Shown: positions 1 to 8,663 of the stretch, one piece after another
Numbering within the stretch: position 1 is the first letter of the stretch
Layout of the letters: each line of letters starts with the position of its first letter
Assembly: GCA_003246575.1 (NCBI GenBank)
Contig: QJZZ01000001.1
Coordinates: 405,926 to 469,925, forward strand
Length of the DNA stretch: 64,000 nucleotides
From: Candidatus Saccharimonadota bacterium
GTDB taxonomy: Bacteria > Patescibacteriota > Saccharimonadia > Saccharimonadales > Saccharimonadaceae
Direction of reading: 5' to 3'
Program-made: the position numbers and the translations under genes
Notes under the pieces: model-generated
What the model was told of the DNA's origin: nothing
The model's database searches: none
Seen by the model: only the letters and a program-made list of their open reading frames with translations

Positions 1-351
1 TCGTGGCGATGCTTCGAGCTGAGGGCGTACGCGCACATAAACACACGACTGCTCTTTTGCTTGCTGCTTCATGTCGTCGAAGAGCGCCTGGGTTGCAGCG
101 ATATCAGACCAGTTCGTTATCGGTCCGCCGACGATTTGCAGGTGCTTGCCGCGTCGGGCAGGTTCAACGTGCCCAGTATATACACCGACAAGCGTGTTGC
201 CTTCGTAGACACCGCGTCGCAGGACAGTACGACCACGGCTTGTATGGAACTCTCCCCATTGCCATGAGTGGAGGAAATTTGCCTCATCGTGGTCTGTGAC
301 AAATTGGTCCCATTCTGACTGGTCGATGATTGTCCTGACGTCGTGACTCAT
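1..351 (-). CDS. FemX-like peptidoglycan amino acid ligase, partial
   Basis: FemA/FemB/FemX-type protein cut by the window edge. 117 codons are visible from the ATG at 349-351 with no stop before position 1, so roughly the C-terminal two thirds are missing. The family adds amino acids from aminoacyl-tRNA to peptidoglycan precursors in the cytoplasm. The visible part repeats the landmarks of the next gene: SEWDQF, FLHSWQWGEF, ARRGKHLQIVGGPI and SCVYVRVRPQL. Its ATG overlaps the TGA of the upstream gene (ATGA), making it the fifth visible gene of a coupled wall operon. It is a tandem paralogue, with wide divergence outside these motifs. The exact substrate cannot be told. Confidence 0.85.
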   Translation of the reverse strand, partial: MSHDVRTIIDQSEWDQFVTDHDEANFLHSWQWGEFHTSRGRTVLRRGVYEGNTLVGVYTGHVEPARRGKHLQIVGGPITNWSDIAATQALFDDMKQQAKEQSCVYVRVRPQLEASPR

Positions 352-1361
352 AGGTGTCTCCGTTTCTTTCGTGCCGCTTCTACGAGGCGAGTAAATTGAT
401 AGCGCACTGTCTTGAGGGGGATATCGTAGGCGGGCAGGTATGCGACATCCTCGCCACCAAAGCCGCGTTTGAATGTCGTGACACCGCTATAGCGGTGATT
501 CGGCGAGTCTGCCGGCGCCGTTCCCCATAGATTGAAGTGCTGTATACCGAGTGATTTTGCATCCTGCATGGCCTGCCATACGATAGCGTACGCGCCAGGT
601 TCTCTGCGTGCATCGGTCGTCGATGCTGCTTCAAAGTAGGCCGCTTCGGTACCGTGCATGATGACAAGGGCAAGGTTGAGGAGTGTGTCATGTTTTGTTG
701 CTTTATACATATATATCTCATCGCCGAATGCAGTACAGAGCGACTCTAGGTACTGTGATGATGGTGCATAGAAGTTCTGTCGTTTTGCCGTCTCAACTTG
801 CAGCTCGTGGAACATTTCAAGCGCATCGAGTGCGTTGATTTTTTCGACCACAATATCGCGTTTCGGCGCGCGGCGTATTTCGTAGCGAGTTTGTTGGCGC
901 ATGGCTGTCATGAGCTCGTCTCGTTTCGGTGTGAGATCGATGATGGAGGTGTGATCTGCGGTGACGTGCATGAGCGCGGTCTGTCCACTGAGTCCATGCA
1001 TGAGGGTTCGATACTGTGACGTGTCGGGTAGTTGAGTGCGAATGCGCATGAAGACGCAGCTATGATGGCGAGCGATTGTCCTAAGTTCGTTCACGACAAC
1101 ATCTACAAGCGCAGAATTGTTCCAGTTGATGAGCGGTCCACCGGCAACCTCCAGGTAACGTCCCCGACGTGCGTTCTTGACGCTGGCACTGAACAGTCCA
1201 ATGACCGTATCGCCGTCACGAACAATACGTCGCTCAACGGCGAACCCGAGGATGAGCTGTGACTCACCCCATTGCCATGACTGGAGGAGATTCGCTTCTT
1301 CGAAACGTCTATACGCTTCATCCCATTCTGACTGCTGGGTGCACTCACTGATGTTATACAT
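348..1361 (-). CDS. FemX-like peptidoglycan amino acid ligase
   Basis: Complete 337-residue FemAB/FemX-family protein with a twin GNAT-like fold, expected to attach a cross-bridge amino acid to lipid-linked wall precursor using aminoacyl-tRNA. Landmarks are LLQSWQWGES (about 26-35), AGGPLINW (about 73-80), the family block RDELMTAMRQQTRYEIRRA (about 148-166), AYFEAAST, GAYAIVWQAM and the C-terminal TTFKRGFGG. The start overlaps the end of the DegT gene by 8 bases and the stop overlaps the next FemX start by 4, so translation is probably coupled. Two FemX genes in a row suggest a bridge of at least two residues, each enzyme adding one; that is inference. Confidence 0.88.
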   Translation of the reverse strand: MYNISECTQQSEWDEAYRRFEEANLLQSWQWGESQLILGFAVERRIVRDGDTVIGLFSASVKNARRGRYLEVAGGPLINWNNSALVDVVVNELRTIARHHSCVFMRIRTQLPDTSQYRTLMHGLSGQTALMHVTADHTSIIDLTPKRDELMTAMRQQTRYEIRRAPKRDIVVEKINALDALEMFHELQVETAKRQNFYAPSSQYLESLCTAFGDEIYMYKATKHDTLLNLALVIMHGTEAAYFEAASTTDARREPGAYAIVWQAMQDAKSLGIQHFNLWGTAPADSPNHRYSGVTTFKRGFGGEDVAYLPAYDIPLKTVRYQFTRLVEAARKKRRHL

Positions 1362-2520
1362 CGCGCCTCACGATCGCAGATATTCGCTCGATGTCGTCAG
1401 TGGAAATATGGCTGTGGGTAGGGAGGTTGATGAGCTTTGCGGCAAGTTCAACGGCTATGGGTAGGCTATTCGTCGGATAGGCGATTGTCGCGTATTTGCG
1501 CGCAGGGCCGATCGGTGTATCGTACCATGTGTCGCGTAGCTCATAGCCGGCTGCACGGAGTTCTTTGAGCGTTTGGGCGCGATCAGCAACGGCGATTGCT
1601 GCGCGGAGCGTTCCATCCTTGCTCACGAGCTCATCGCCAAAGTATCGTTCGTAGGTAGACATGTGTTCGCGGCGCTGAAGGTTCGTTTGTTCGAGTGAGT
1701 CGAGCCGTTTCAGGACGAGTTTTGCTTGCCAGTGCGGCAGGCGTAGTGATCGATTGATGCCGCCGTCAGCTGATCGTCGCGCTAGACCGAATTTGTACAT
1801 TGCAACCAGCAGCGCTTTGCCGAGCCCGCTCACATAAAAGCTGCGAACCTTCCAAGTGAGGATTGGGTAGATACGATCTTGCCACTGGGTGCGAAGGCGT
1901 GGCCAGCGATTTGGCGCAACAACTGTTTCGGTGAGATGTTGCGAGCGGACGATGAGCGCGCCACCGTTGACGGCGTCGAGTAATTTGTCTCGGCCAAAAG
2001 AAAGCATGACCAGATCACCAACTGTTCCTACCTCGCGACCATCAGGGTATGTTTGCCCAATACTGTGCGCCAAATCTTCGATAAGTAGTGCATCGAACTT
2101 GCGCACAACGGCTTCGATGGCAGCGATATCACACGGACGTCCATAGGTATTCTGGACAATCACCGCACTGATTGCAGGGCGCGCATGGAAGGCTTTTTCG
2201 AGCGCATCGGCAGTGAAGTGAGCCGTGTGTGGGTCGACGTCAATATAGACTGGCGTCGCGGCGGTGTCGTCGATCGCCTCGACGACAACAGAGCAGGTAA
2301 GTGCATTGACGGCAATGAGCGGGGTGTCTGTATGAATACTCACGCGCACGGCTTCGGATAACGCATTGCGGCCCTTGTCGTACAGATACGCTTTACCGCC
2401 ATACCGACGTTCAAGCCGTTGAACGAGCTGCGCACTGTGGCGCTTTGAGCCAGTCGCGAATAGCTGGCGCATAGCCCAGGCGAAATCATAGTGCGAGCCA
2501 AGCGCTTGAAATTTCATCAC
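1354..2520 (-). CDS. DegT/DnrJ/EryC1-family PLP aminotransferase
   Basis: 388-residue sugar-aminotransferase-like protein of the DegT/DnrJ/EryC1/StrS family (PLP fold type I). Visible PLP signatures are IEDLAHSIGQ, with the ring-contacting Asp near residue 149, and SFGRDKLLDAVNGGALI, with the expected Schiff-base Lys near 179. Family members transaminate keto-sugars, usually NDP-linked, for cell-surface glycans; here the setting between a Mur ligase and FemX enzymes points to wall or glycan modification. The N-terminus lacks the usual start of NDP-sugar enzymes and the sequence is divergent, so the substrate is unknown. ATG overlaps the TGA of the hydrolase upstream (ATGA). Confidence 0.82.
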   Translation of the reverse strand: MMKFQALGSHYDFAWAMRQLFATGSKRHSAQLVQRLERRYGGKAYLYDKGRNALSEAVRVSIHTDTPLIAVNALTCSVVVEAIDDTAATPVYIDVDPHTAHFTADALEKAFHARPAISAVIVQNTYGRPCDIAAIEAVVRKFDALLIEDLAHSIGQTYPDGREVGTVGDLVMLSFGRDKLLDAVNGGALIVRSQHLTETVVAPNRWPRLRTQWQDRIYPILTWKVRSFYVSGLGKALLVAMYKFGLARRSADGGINRSLRLPHWQAKLVLKRLDSLEQTNLQRREHMSTYERYFGDELVSKDGTLRAAIAVADRAQTLKELRAAGYELRDTWYDTPIGPARKYATIAYPTNSLPIAVELAAKLINLPTHSHISTDDIERISAIVRRDV

Positions 2521-3209
2521 TGCTCCTCCAGTTGTGTCGCAATTTCTGTCGCCAGTTGCTTTGGGTGGGTCTTGTAGGGCGCATGACCCCAGTCATCGAT
2601 GAGCTTGATAGATGAACCCGTGATAGCCTGATGAAGTTTTTCGCCGACGGCTGGCGGGGTTGTCGTATCGGCTTTGCCGTAGACGAGAGACGTCGGTACG
2701 GTGATGAACGAAGGAGCGAAATTGCGATCACTTGCGAGCATGTTTTTGAGCGTCTGCTGCATATTTGATGGAGCTGCACCATAGTCGCTACCGAGCAAGC
2801 GATAGACGACCTTTTTCGCGAGCGGTATATGCTTGAGGGGTGCAAGGAGCTTGGATGCGTATTTGAATAGACGGCGTTTCATCGATAGCCTGGCGGCTTG
2901 CGTTTCAGCACCTGCGCTGGCGAGCAGGATGAGTTTTGCGAAACGATTTGGGTATTTCTGGAGATAGTGCATCGCGATGCGGCCGCCGTTTGAGTGGCCG
3001 AGCACAAGTGGCGTCTGTGCACCTTCAAGTTGTGTATCGAGCCATTGCACATAGCGGTCGATAGTCCAGACTTCGTCGCTTGGACTCGTCAGGCCAGGAA
3101 CGCGCAACATCGTTGTTTCGATACCGAGATTGCTGAGCTCGATGAGCGTCTGACTCCACGGCTCTACCGAGTATGTCCAGCCGTGGATGATATAGAGGTG
3201 TTTGGTCAT
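2517..3209 (-). CDS. Alpha/beta hydrolase
   Basis: 230-residue single-domain alpha/beta hydrolase. The nucleophile elbow GHSNGGR places the catalytic Ser near residue 73; the N-terminal IIHGWTYS carries the oxyanion-hole HG, and the C-terminal DDWGHAPY supplies the catalytic His. No signal peptide is seen, so it should act in the cytoplasm. It sits between the MurF-like ligase (ATGA overlap upstream) and the DegT gene (ATGA overlap downstream). Such a fixed position suggests a step in the same wall pathway, for example ester or amide trimming, but the substrate cannot be read from sequence. Confidence 0.85.
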   Translation of the reverse strand: MTKHLYIIHGWTYSVEPWSQTLIELSNLGIETTMLRVPGLTSPSDEVWTIDRYVQWLDTQLEGAQTPLVLGHSNGGRIAMHYLQKYPNRFAKLILLASAGAETQAARLSMKRRLFKYASKLLAPLKHIPLAKKVVYRLLGSDYGAAPSNMQQTLKNMLASDRNFAPSFITVPTSLVYGKADTTTPPAVGEKLHQAITGSSIKLIDDWGHAPYKTHPKQLATEIATQLEEQ

Positions 3210-4486
3210 AGTAGTCCTCGTTTTTCACGTCGTTTTCGGGCGGCTGGCTCTTGGCGGGCGAGAAGTACGCGGTCACGTTCAGGATGAGCGAGCAGTTTCT
3301 CGACGAGCCATTCGAGGTACTGGCTGCCCTTGAAGAGCAGTGTTTCGCCGCCACGTAACTCGCTTTGAATATAGTCGAGTGCGCCAATTGGACTATCGAA
3401 TACAGTTGTTTGGAATCGTGATGAAGTTTCGACGATAGGAGCTACGTGTTGCTTCATTCGTCGCCCGATCAAAATGACTCGTTCGACATCAGACTCTAGG
3501 ATGCGCTGAGCAAGCTGATCGTGCTGCTCTTGCTCGCTTTTGCCCTGCTCGATCATGTCACCAAGGACGAGCCATTTGTGCTCGACATCGATTTCATCGA
3601 GCATATCGAGCATGGACTTCATGCTGATAAGGTGTGCATTGTAGCTACTGTCGATAAGTTTTGTATTTTCGATACCGTCGAAATAGCTATTTCGACCAGG
3701 TGGCATTATGAAATCTTCCATCGATTCTTCGCTATCGAGTGAAAGGTATGCGAGCAGTTTGTCGAGAAGACTCAGTTGGAGTGCGTTTTCGCGTGGCATT
3801 GGGTAAGTGAATGCGTAGGTGCGCCCGCTTTTCAGCGTGAAGCTGCTGGTATCGGGCATAACAGTGTAGTCTGTTAAATCATCGAGCGAGACAAAATCCG
3901 TGCGCACACGGATGCGTTCGAGAGATGTTCGGATACGCGCCTCATCACCGTTCGCGATGATGTACGTGCGAGTATGCGCCGGTAAACGTGCAAACTCGTG
4001 GGCGATGGCATCCTCGACGTTCTCAAATGCGCCGGCGGCGACTTGGCGATCAAAGTACACTGCATGGCTATTGCCAAGGCTTACCCATATCGTTACTTCC
4101 GGCCGTAGCCATGAGGCTACGAACTCGACTTCATCAGGACGCTCGCCGTCGACTTCGACAACATAATATTCGCCTTTTCGACGATAGGTGAGTGCGCGAT
4201 AGGGCACGGCAAGAATCAGATAGAACCAGCGAAGCTTGCTGTTTGTAATTCCTCTGAGGCCAACGATATCGAATGCGATTCCGAAGGCGGAGTTGGCATT
4301 GTGTGAGTAATGGGCACGACGACCGAGTTCGTGCTCAATGAGGTGAAGCATGGTTGTTTTGCCGACTGAGCCGGTGACGGCGATAACGCGTGGATGCCAG
4401 CGACGTAGGGCAATGTCTGCCCACCAGCGAAAGTAGCGTGCGACGATAAGGTAGGCTTTACGCTTGAGTGAACCGAGGTGAATCAT
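3206..4486 (-). CDS. Mur ligase family protein (MurF-like)
   Basis: 426-residue ATP-dependent amide ligase of the Mur family, closest in layout to MurF (UDP-MurNAc-tripeptide:D-Ala-D-Ala ligase). The P-loop TGSVGKTT is intact (Lys near 43), followed by the MurF-like SHNANSAFG, EVDGERPDEV, the central IDSSYNAHLISM, VLGDMIEQG and LLFKGSQYLE. The N-terminal uridine-binding domain of normal MurF is replaced by a short basic region with a hydrophobic segment, so the substrate may be lipid-linked. It opens the wall operon. The ATG at 4484-4486 lies 8 bases from a TATAAT on the minus strand, so the mRNA may be leaderless. Confidence 0.85.
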   Translation of the reverse strand: MIHLGSLKRKAYLIVARYFRWWADIALRRWHPRVIAVTGSVGKTTMLHLIEHELGRRAHYSHNANSAFGIAFDIVGLRGITNSKLRWFYLILAVPYRALTYRRKGEYYVVEVDGERPDEVEFVASWLRPEVTIWVSLGNSHAVYFDRQVAAGAFENVEDAIAHEFARLPAHTRTYIIANGDEARIRTSLERIRVRTDFVSLDDLTDYTVMPDTSSFTLKSGRTYAFTYPMPRENALQLSLLDKLLAYLSLDSEESMEDFIMPPGRNSYFDGIENTKLIDSSYNAHLISMKSMLDMLDEIDVEHKWLVLGDMIEQGKSEQEQHDQLAQRILESDVERVILIGRRMKQHVAPIVETSSRFQTTVFDSPIGALDYIQSELRGGETLLFKGSQYLEWLVEKLLAHPERDRVLLARQEPAARKRREKRGLL

Positions 4487-4564
4487 TGCTTAAATTATAC
4501 ACGATATAAGCGGTTTCGTCTTCGAGAATCATGCTATGCTAGAGATAGTAATTCAAGGAGGCGT

Positions 4565-5308
4565 ATGGAATTTCCAATCATTCTTATTATCATGATCATC
4601 ATCTTCGTGCTGGCTGGCATCAAGGTGGTGAATCAATACGAGCGTGGTGTCATCTTGACGCTGGGCCGTTTCACGGGGATCCGCGAACCTGGTTTGCGCA
4701 TCGTTGTACCAATTTTTCAGAAAATCATCCGTGTTGATATCCGTTCAACACCGATTGACGTGCCAAAGCAAGAGATCATCACCAAAGATAACGTTACGGT
4801 TAACGTCGATGCCGTTGTCTACCTTCGCGTTATCGGTGCCGACAAAGCGGTGCTTGAGACGACCAACTACGTCTACGCTACGAGCCAGTTTGCACAGGCA
4901 GCGCTTCGTGACGTCGCCGGTAACGTTGATCTCGACGACCTCCTCGCCAAGCGTGATGAAATTAGCCAGCAGATCAAGGAAATTGTTGATAGCGAAACTG
5001 ACAAATGGGGTATTGATGTTGAGAACGTCAAGATTCAGAACATCGAACTCCCTCAAGACATGAAGCGCGCTATGGCGAAACAGGCTGAGGCCGAGCGTGA
5101 ACGTCGCGCTGTTATTATCGCTGCCGAAGGCGAAAAGTCAGCCGCCCAGGCTGTTGCTGATGCTGCAGCGATGCTGTCAAAGATTCCAGGCGGTATCAAT
5201 ATCCGTACGCTGCAGACACTTGAGAAGATTTCTGTCGAGCCAAGCCAGAAGACGCTCGTCGTCCTGCCAAGCGAACTGACGAACCTCAAGGATATCTTAA
5301 AAGGCTAG
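4565..5308 (+). CDS. Slipin/stomatin-like SPFH membrane protein
   Basis: 247-residue SPFH (band 7) protein of the slipin type. One N-terminal membrane hairpin or helix (about residues 4-18, rich in Ile/Leu) is followed by the band 7 domain with NQYERGVILTLGRF, PGLRIVVP, DVPKQEIITKDNVTVNVDAV and the coiled-coil AEAERERRAVIIAAEGEK. Slipins form oligomeric membrane scaffolds and are often paired with NfeD; no nfeD is adjacent. The start chosen is the ATG at 4565, 3 bases after an AAGGAGG ribosome site; an extended -10 TGcTATGCT (4532-4540) lies upstream. Divergent from the wall operon. Confidence 0.9.
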   Translation: MEFPIILIIMIIIFVLAGIKVVNQYERGVILTLGRFTGIREPGLRIVVPIFQKIIRVDIRSTPIDVPKQEIITKDNVTVNVDAVVYLRVIGADKAVLETTNYVYATSQFAQAALRDVAGNVDLDDLLAKRDEISQQIKEIVDSETDKWGIDVENVKIQNIELPQDMKRAMAKQAEAERERRAVIIAAEGEKSAAQAVADAAAMLSKIPGGINIRTLQTLEKISVEPSQKTLVVLPSELTNLKDILKG

Positions 5309-5314
5309 GTGTAT

Positions 5315-5785
5315 CTAGCGCGCGGCTGGGGTATTTTGGTCGGCCGGATGTTGCTTCGGCTCTGCTTGAATGATTTCAAACACTGTGTTGTTGACCCACG
5401 AACGAATACGAATCATCAAGATCAGAATACTGAAGTGAATCGTAATAAAAGGAAGTGCTGCAAGTGATGTCCAGACATCGTTGCGAAAGAATATCCAAAC
5501 AATAATACTGATCGAAACGGACACTCCGAACCAGCTAATGAACAAATATGTGGATGCGCTCTTAAAATCACCGCGCCTAAGCTCTGTCGCCGACTGTGTT
5601 CCAAATAACGGACCTGCGATGACGCTCATTACTCCGAGCGTTAGTATGTTTGATGTCGTACCATCGAGAGGTCCCGAATCGGATCCGAGAGTTCCGACCA
5701 TAAGGTAAACAAATCCGCTCGGCAGTGCAAGGAGGTAGCTTATGGCCGTGAAGGAGTAAACGAGGACTTTCATTGTTCTTAGCAT
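5315..5785 (-). CDS. Small four-helix membrane protein, unknown
   Basis: 156-residue (or 152 if starting at the ATG ending at 5773) integral membrane protein with four hydrophobic segments: about 8-28, 45-65, 80-100 and 108-130, and a polar C-terminal tail rich in Gln/Pro/Asp. I do not recognise a family. It is convergent with the slipin gene, only 6 bases between stops, with no clear terminator between them. Confidence 0.6.
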   Translation of the reverse strand: MLRTMKVLVYSFTAISYLLALPSGFVYLMVGTLGSDSGPLDGTTSNILTLGVMSVIAGPLFGTQSATELRRGDFKSASTYLFISWFGVSVSISIIVWIFFRNDVWTSLAALPFITIHFSILILMIRIRSWVNNTVFEIIQAEPKQHPADQNTPAAR

Positions 5786-5886
5786 GATCAGGGCCTTTTC
5801 TTTGATGTTATGTCGTCAATGAGCTAAGCATAGCATGCCTATGTCTGATATGCTCGCGGTTGATCGAACGAGACGGCGTCATGCGG

Positions 5887-6354
5887 CTATTTCAGTTGAA
5901 ATGTGCGCAAAATCTTGCGTTGTCGCCAGTCTCCGCCAGGAAACATGTCTATGATCGACAGTGAATCGAGCTGAAAAGTTTGACCCGCGTGTATTTGATC
6001 GGGCGAATCAATCGATATATGTGGCAGAAACCCGTCTTTCGTGAATGCCGGCGTATTGAATTGCGCGCCATTTGATTCGAGCAGTTCAATGAGCGCATCG
6101 TGAAAACTCCGAAGCGCATCTGTTTTATCGACGAGCACTACTGGTGTCGTCCCGAGCGTTGACGTGCCTCCTGTTGCGATCGATAGGGGCGCTTGGTTTG
6201 AGCATACGCTTGCTAGGCTTGAGTAGACGGTATCATTGAGCTCGCAAGCAAAAGTGTCAGCCAGTGTGACATGAAGTGGCCATTCACTCATCAAAAACTC
6301 ACTCCGAGGCGGCTCGATGAATGAGGCGATCGTGTATTTTTGCGAGTACGTCAT
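5887..6354 (-). CDS. 2H phosphoesterase (2'-5' RNA ligase-like)
   Basis: 155-residue protein with the two H-x-[ST] motifs of the 2H phosphoesterase superfamily: WPLHVTLADTF (His near 28) and GFLPHISID (His near 112). Members cleave or make 2'-5' or cyclic phosphodiester bonds in RNA or nucleotides; the specific substrate is unknown. The start chosen is the ATG ending at 6354, because an extended -10 TGtTATCAT on the minus strand puts transcription start on this codon (leaderless). An in-frame ATG six codons upstream overlaps that promoter and is less likely. Confidence 0.75.
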   Translation of the reverse strand: MTYSQKYTIASFIEPPRSEFLMSEWPLHVTLADTFACELNDTVYSSLASVCSNQAPLSIATGGTSTLGTTPVVLVDKTDALRSFHDALIELLESNGAQFNTPAFTKDGFLPHISIDSPDQIHAGQTFQLDSLSIIDMFPGGDWRQRKILRTFQLK

Positions 6355-6419
6355 ATGACTGTATGATAACAAAAAAAAGACACCAGAATGATAGGGCGTC
6401 TCATTGAAAATTTCATCTG

Positions 6420-6494
6420 TGGTGCGGGTGAGGAGAGTCGAACTCCTGTCTCAACCTTGGGAAGGTCACATAATGGCCGTTATACGACACCCGC
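6420..6494 (-). tRNA. tRNA-Gly(CCC), CCA encoded
   Basis: Cloverleaf on the minus strand: acceptor GCGGGTG pairs with CACCCGC, anticodon arm TGACC-TTCCCAA-GGTTG gives anticodon CCC, T-arm AGGAG-TTCGACT-CTCCT. The 3' ACCA is present in the DNA (6420-6423). A TATAAT at 6504-6509 (minus strand, preceded by TGC) lies about 10 bases upstream of the mature 5' end. Confidence 0.93.
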
Positions 6495-6518
6495 GTCGGT
6501 ATGATTATAGCACTAATA

Positions 6519-6548
6519 GAAAACACCCCACGATTGCGAGGTGCTTTC
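6519..6548 (-). other. Hairpin upstream of tRNA-Gly(CCC)
   Basis: On the minus strand GAAAGCACC pairs with GGTGTTTTC (9 pairs, one G-U), with a 12-base loop. It pairs fully only when read on the minus strand. It resembles a terminator stem but the tail is not U-rich and no minus-strand gene lies upstream, so the role is open; it may insulate the tRNA promoter at 6504-6509. Confidence 0.35.
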
Positions 6549-6688
6549 TATAGCGATTTGATTGATTGGCAGACGATAATTTCTTCGAATTTTTCATTGG
6601 CGACACAGCTAGAGGATAGGCTACTGGTTGCATACAGGGATGGTATAGTATAGATAAGTTAAGAACCTAATGCGAAATAGGAGGTAAG

Positions 6689-7093
6689 ATGACAATAATG
6701 AGAGATACCTGTCCATTCTGTATACCAAATGATATTCTTCGTGGGGATATACTTTACGAGGATGACCTATGGTACTTTGTCAGCGCTGAGGATGGAGAGC
6801 TAAAGCACGGGGGTATGATTATCACGAAGCGTCACATTCAGACTCCCTTCGATCTTAGTAAAGAGGAGTGGGTGAGACTACACTCGTTACTGCATAAGTT
6901 CAAATCATTTATTGATGAATTTGCTCCCGACGGCTATAACCTTGGCTGGAATATCCATCCGGTCGGCGGGCAGAATGTTGAGCACGCTCACCTGCACCTA
7001 TTCGGCCGATTCGAAGACGAACCTTTGGCATATAAGGGTATGCGTTACGCGTTTAAGCAGCCGGGCAATAAGCGAAGTGGCGCAGATAGGTAG
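6689..7093 (+). CDS. HIT-family protein
   Basis: 134-residue histidine-triad protein. NVEHAHLHLFGRF gives the H-x-H-x-H active site (His near 99, 101, 103). An N-terminal CPFC pair may bind metal, as in several bacterial HIT proteins. HIT proteins hydrolyse or transfer nucleotide monophosphates (AMP-lysine, dinucleoside polyphosphates and similar). The ATG at 6689 follows AGGAGGT with good spacing. The next gene starts 8 bases downstream, so the two are almost certainly one operon with the PEP-synthase-like fragment. Confidence 0.88.
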   Translation: MTIMRDTCPFCIPNDILRGDILYEDDLWYFVSAEDGELKHGGMIITKRHIQTPFDLSKEEWVRLHSLLHKFKSFIDEFAPDGYNLGWNIHPVGGQNVEHAHLHLFGRFEDEPLAYKGMRYAFKQPGNKRSGADR

Positions 7094-7101
7094 CCGGTCC
7101 G

Positions 7102-7839
7102 ATGATTATTGACTTGCTCGGTGCCGACAGCGCACCAATTGAGTATGTTGGCGGCAAGGGCCACAACTTGCATCGATTACATAAGGCCGGGCTGCCTGTT
7201 CCTAGGGCGCTCGCTGTCCTGCCGTACGCAATGGATATCGATGACTTGTCGGCAGAGATCGAGGCGATAGACTGGGTAGAAAGTGGCAAGCAATTTGCCG
7301 TGAGGTCTTCCGGAGTTGGCGAAGACTCGCAAGACAAGTCATGGGCAGGGATTTTTGATAGCTACCTATTTGTTGAATCTCGAGACATCATTACTTACGT
7401 ACAGAAGGTTATTGACTCAATGTCGACAAGTCGCTATAGGGAGTACTCTAGCGAAAGCGGGCTTGAGGTTGACGCTATGGCGGTCATTGTACAGGAGATG
7501 GTAGACGCGGACTATGCCGGCGTTGCCTTTACTACGAACCCTATCGAGGATGATTATCGGATTGCGCTAATTGAGATCGTCAAGGGCGTCGGGGAGTCAC
7601 TGGTGTCGAGCCAAAAAACGCCAGCTACACTACGTGTCAACAAAATGACGAATATGGTACGAGTTCAGCAGGCCGGTCGTGACGGTATAGATGAGGGTAC
7701 ATTAACAGAGACATGCAACTTACTGATGCCGCATTTGCACGAAATTGAGCGTCTGTATGGCCAGCCGATGGATATCGAGTGGGCAGTTCGTGATAATGAG
7801 GTATTTATATTGCAAGCTCGTCCGATTACGACTATTTAG
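7102..7839 (+). CDS. PEP synthase/PPDK-type ATP-grasp domain, stand-alone
   Basis: 245-residue protein equal to the N-terminal nucleotide-binding (ATP-grasp) half of PEP synthase, pyruvate phosphate dikinase or rifampin phosphotransferase. Motifs: GGKGHNLHRLHKAGLPVP (about 18-35), FAVRSSGVGED (Arg near 68), VQEMVDADYAGVAFTTNP and the terminal DIEWAVRDNEVFILQARPIT. The enzyme class phosphorylates its substrate through a phospho-His relay, and the His domain is missing here; it occurs in the separate gene at 8664-10118. Family enzymes are single chains of 800 or more residues, so this is a split arrangement. The end overlaps the convergent nucleotidyltransferase by 4 bases. Confidence 0.85.
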   Translation: MIIDLLGADSAPIEYVGGKGHNLHRLHKAGLPVPRALAVLPYAMDIDDLSAEIEAIDWVESGKQFAVRSSGVGEDSQDKSWAGIFDSYLFVESRDIITYVQKVIDSMSTSRYREYSSESGLEVDAMAVIVQEMVDADYAGVAFTTNPIEDDYRIALIEIVKGVGESLVSSQKTPATLRVNKMTNMVRVQQAGRDGIDEGTLTETCNLLMPHLHEIERLYGQPMDIEWAVRDNEVFILQARPITTI

Positions 7840-8558
7840 CTGCGATCAGCGGCATCTTGTACCAATGCTGCGTACACCTCTGGATTATTAACGTTATACG
7901 ATGGCGTATCGAGGACGTATGCTGCCATGAGTCCATCTTTGATCATTGTGTCGTTGAAGGGGTCTTCTTTGTGCCATGTTAATTCACGTAATTTACGCAG
8001 CACTAATTTCTCTGGGTCAACGATGTATGCACCAATATTGATGAGGTCATGACTGTCGGTGCGGCTAACACGCTCCCATGATTCAACCTTATTGTCATCG
8101 CTAATCTTAAAACGAGCGCCTTCATAAGTCGGCACGCTTGGTCCTACAAGGATACTAACGGGCAGATCGTGGCCTTCATGAAACTTCGCAAATTCCTGCC
8201 AATGAAAATTAGCCCAAAAATCGCCAGCGCAGGCAAATGAGCGGTCGTGTGTGCGATTAATATCGTTGATCATTGCAGTAAGTGGGCCGTTGAATCCGCG
8301 TGCAATCTGCAGAGAGACGGCATTGTCGATGTCGGGCGATTCACCGATAAAGCGTACGTTGTCATAGTTTGCGTAGACGGCGACGTGTCCAATTTCTTTC
8401 GCCTGTCTGACAATTCGACCGAGCAATGTCTCTGATCCATTACCGGTTGGGAGTAGGTGTTTGGGGAATCCAGGCGCAAAACCTAGGTGCTCCATACCCT
8501 CCTTGATTCGTGTACCATTGCCGCCCGCAGATATATGAACTGTAGGTAACTCTCGCAT
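7836..8558 (-). CDS. Nucleotidyltransferase (NTP_transferase-like)
   Basis: 240-residue protein with the GT-A-like nucleotidyltransferase layout: N-terminal SAGGNGTR (12-17 region, the GGxGTR pyrophosphorylase loop), FPKHLLPTG with the conserved Lys near 33, and CAGDFWANF with a metal-binding Asp. Relatives make NDP-sugars or similar activated compounds. It lacks a clear C-terminal hexapeptide domain. A GGAGA ribosome site precedes the ATG. It lies opposite and between the two halves of the PEP-synthase-like system, which may be functional or chance. Confidence 0.75.
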   Translation of the reverse strand: MRELPTVHISAGGNGTRIKEGMEHLGFAPGFPKHLLPTGNGSETLLGRIVRQAKEIGHVAVYANYDNVRFIGESPDIDNAVSLQIARGFNGPLTAMINDINRTHDRSFACAGDFWANFHWQEFAKFHEGHDLPVSILVGPSVPTYEGARFKISDDNKVESWERVSRTDSHDLINIGAYIVDPEKLVLRKLRELTWHKEDPFNDTMIKDGLMAAYVLDTPSYNVNNPEVYAALVQDAADRS

Positions 8559-8663
8559 AATTCTCCATCACTATTGATTACGTTGAATATGATATAGTTA
8601 TACCATAAATATTAGTAAATACTAAAGGCTTCATTCTACCTTACATGAAAGGATGTCAAGATA

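Noticed and set aside
6519..6548. Terminator call for the hairpin upstream of tRNA-Gly(CCC)
   Set aside because: No leftward gene precedes it and the tail is not U-rich, so it is listed only as a hairpin.
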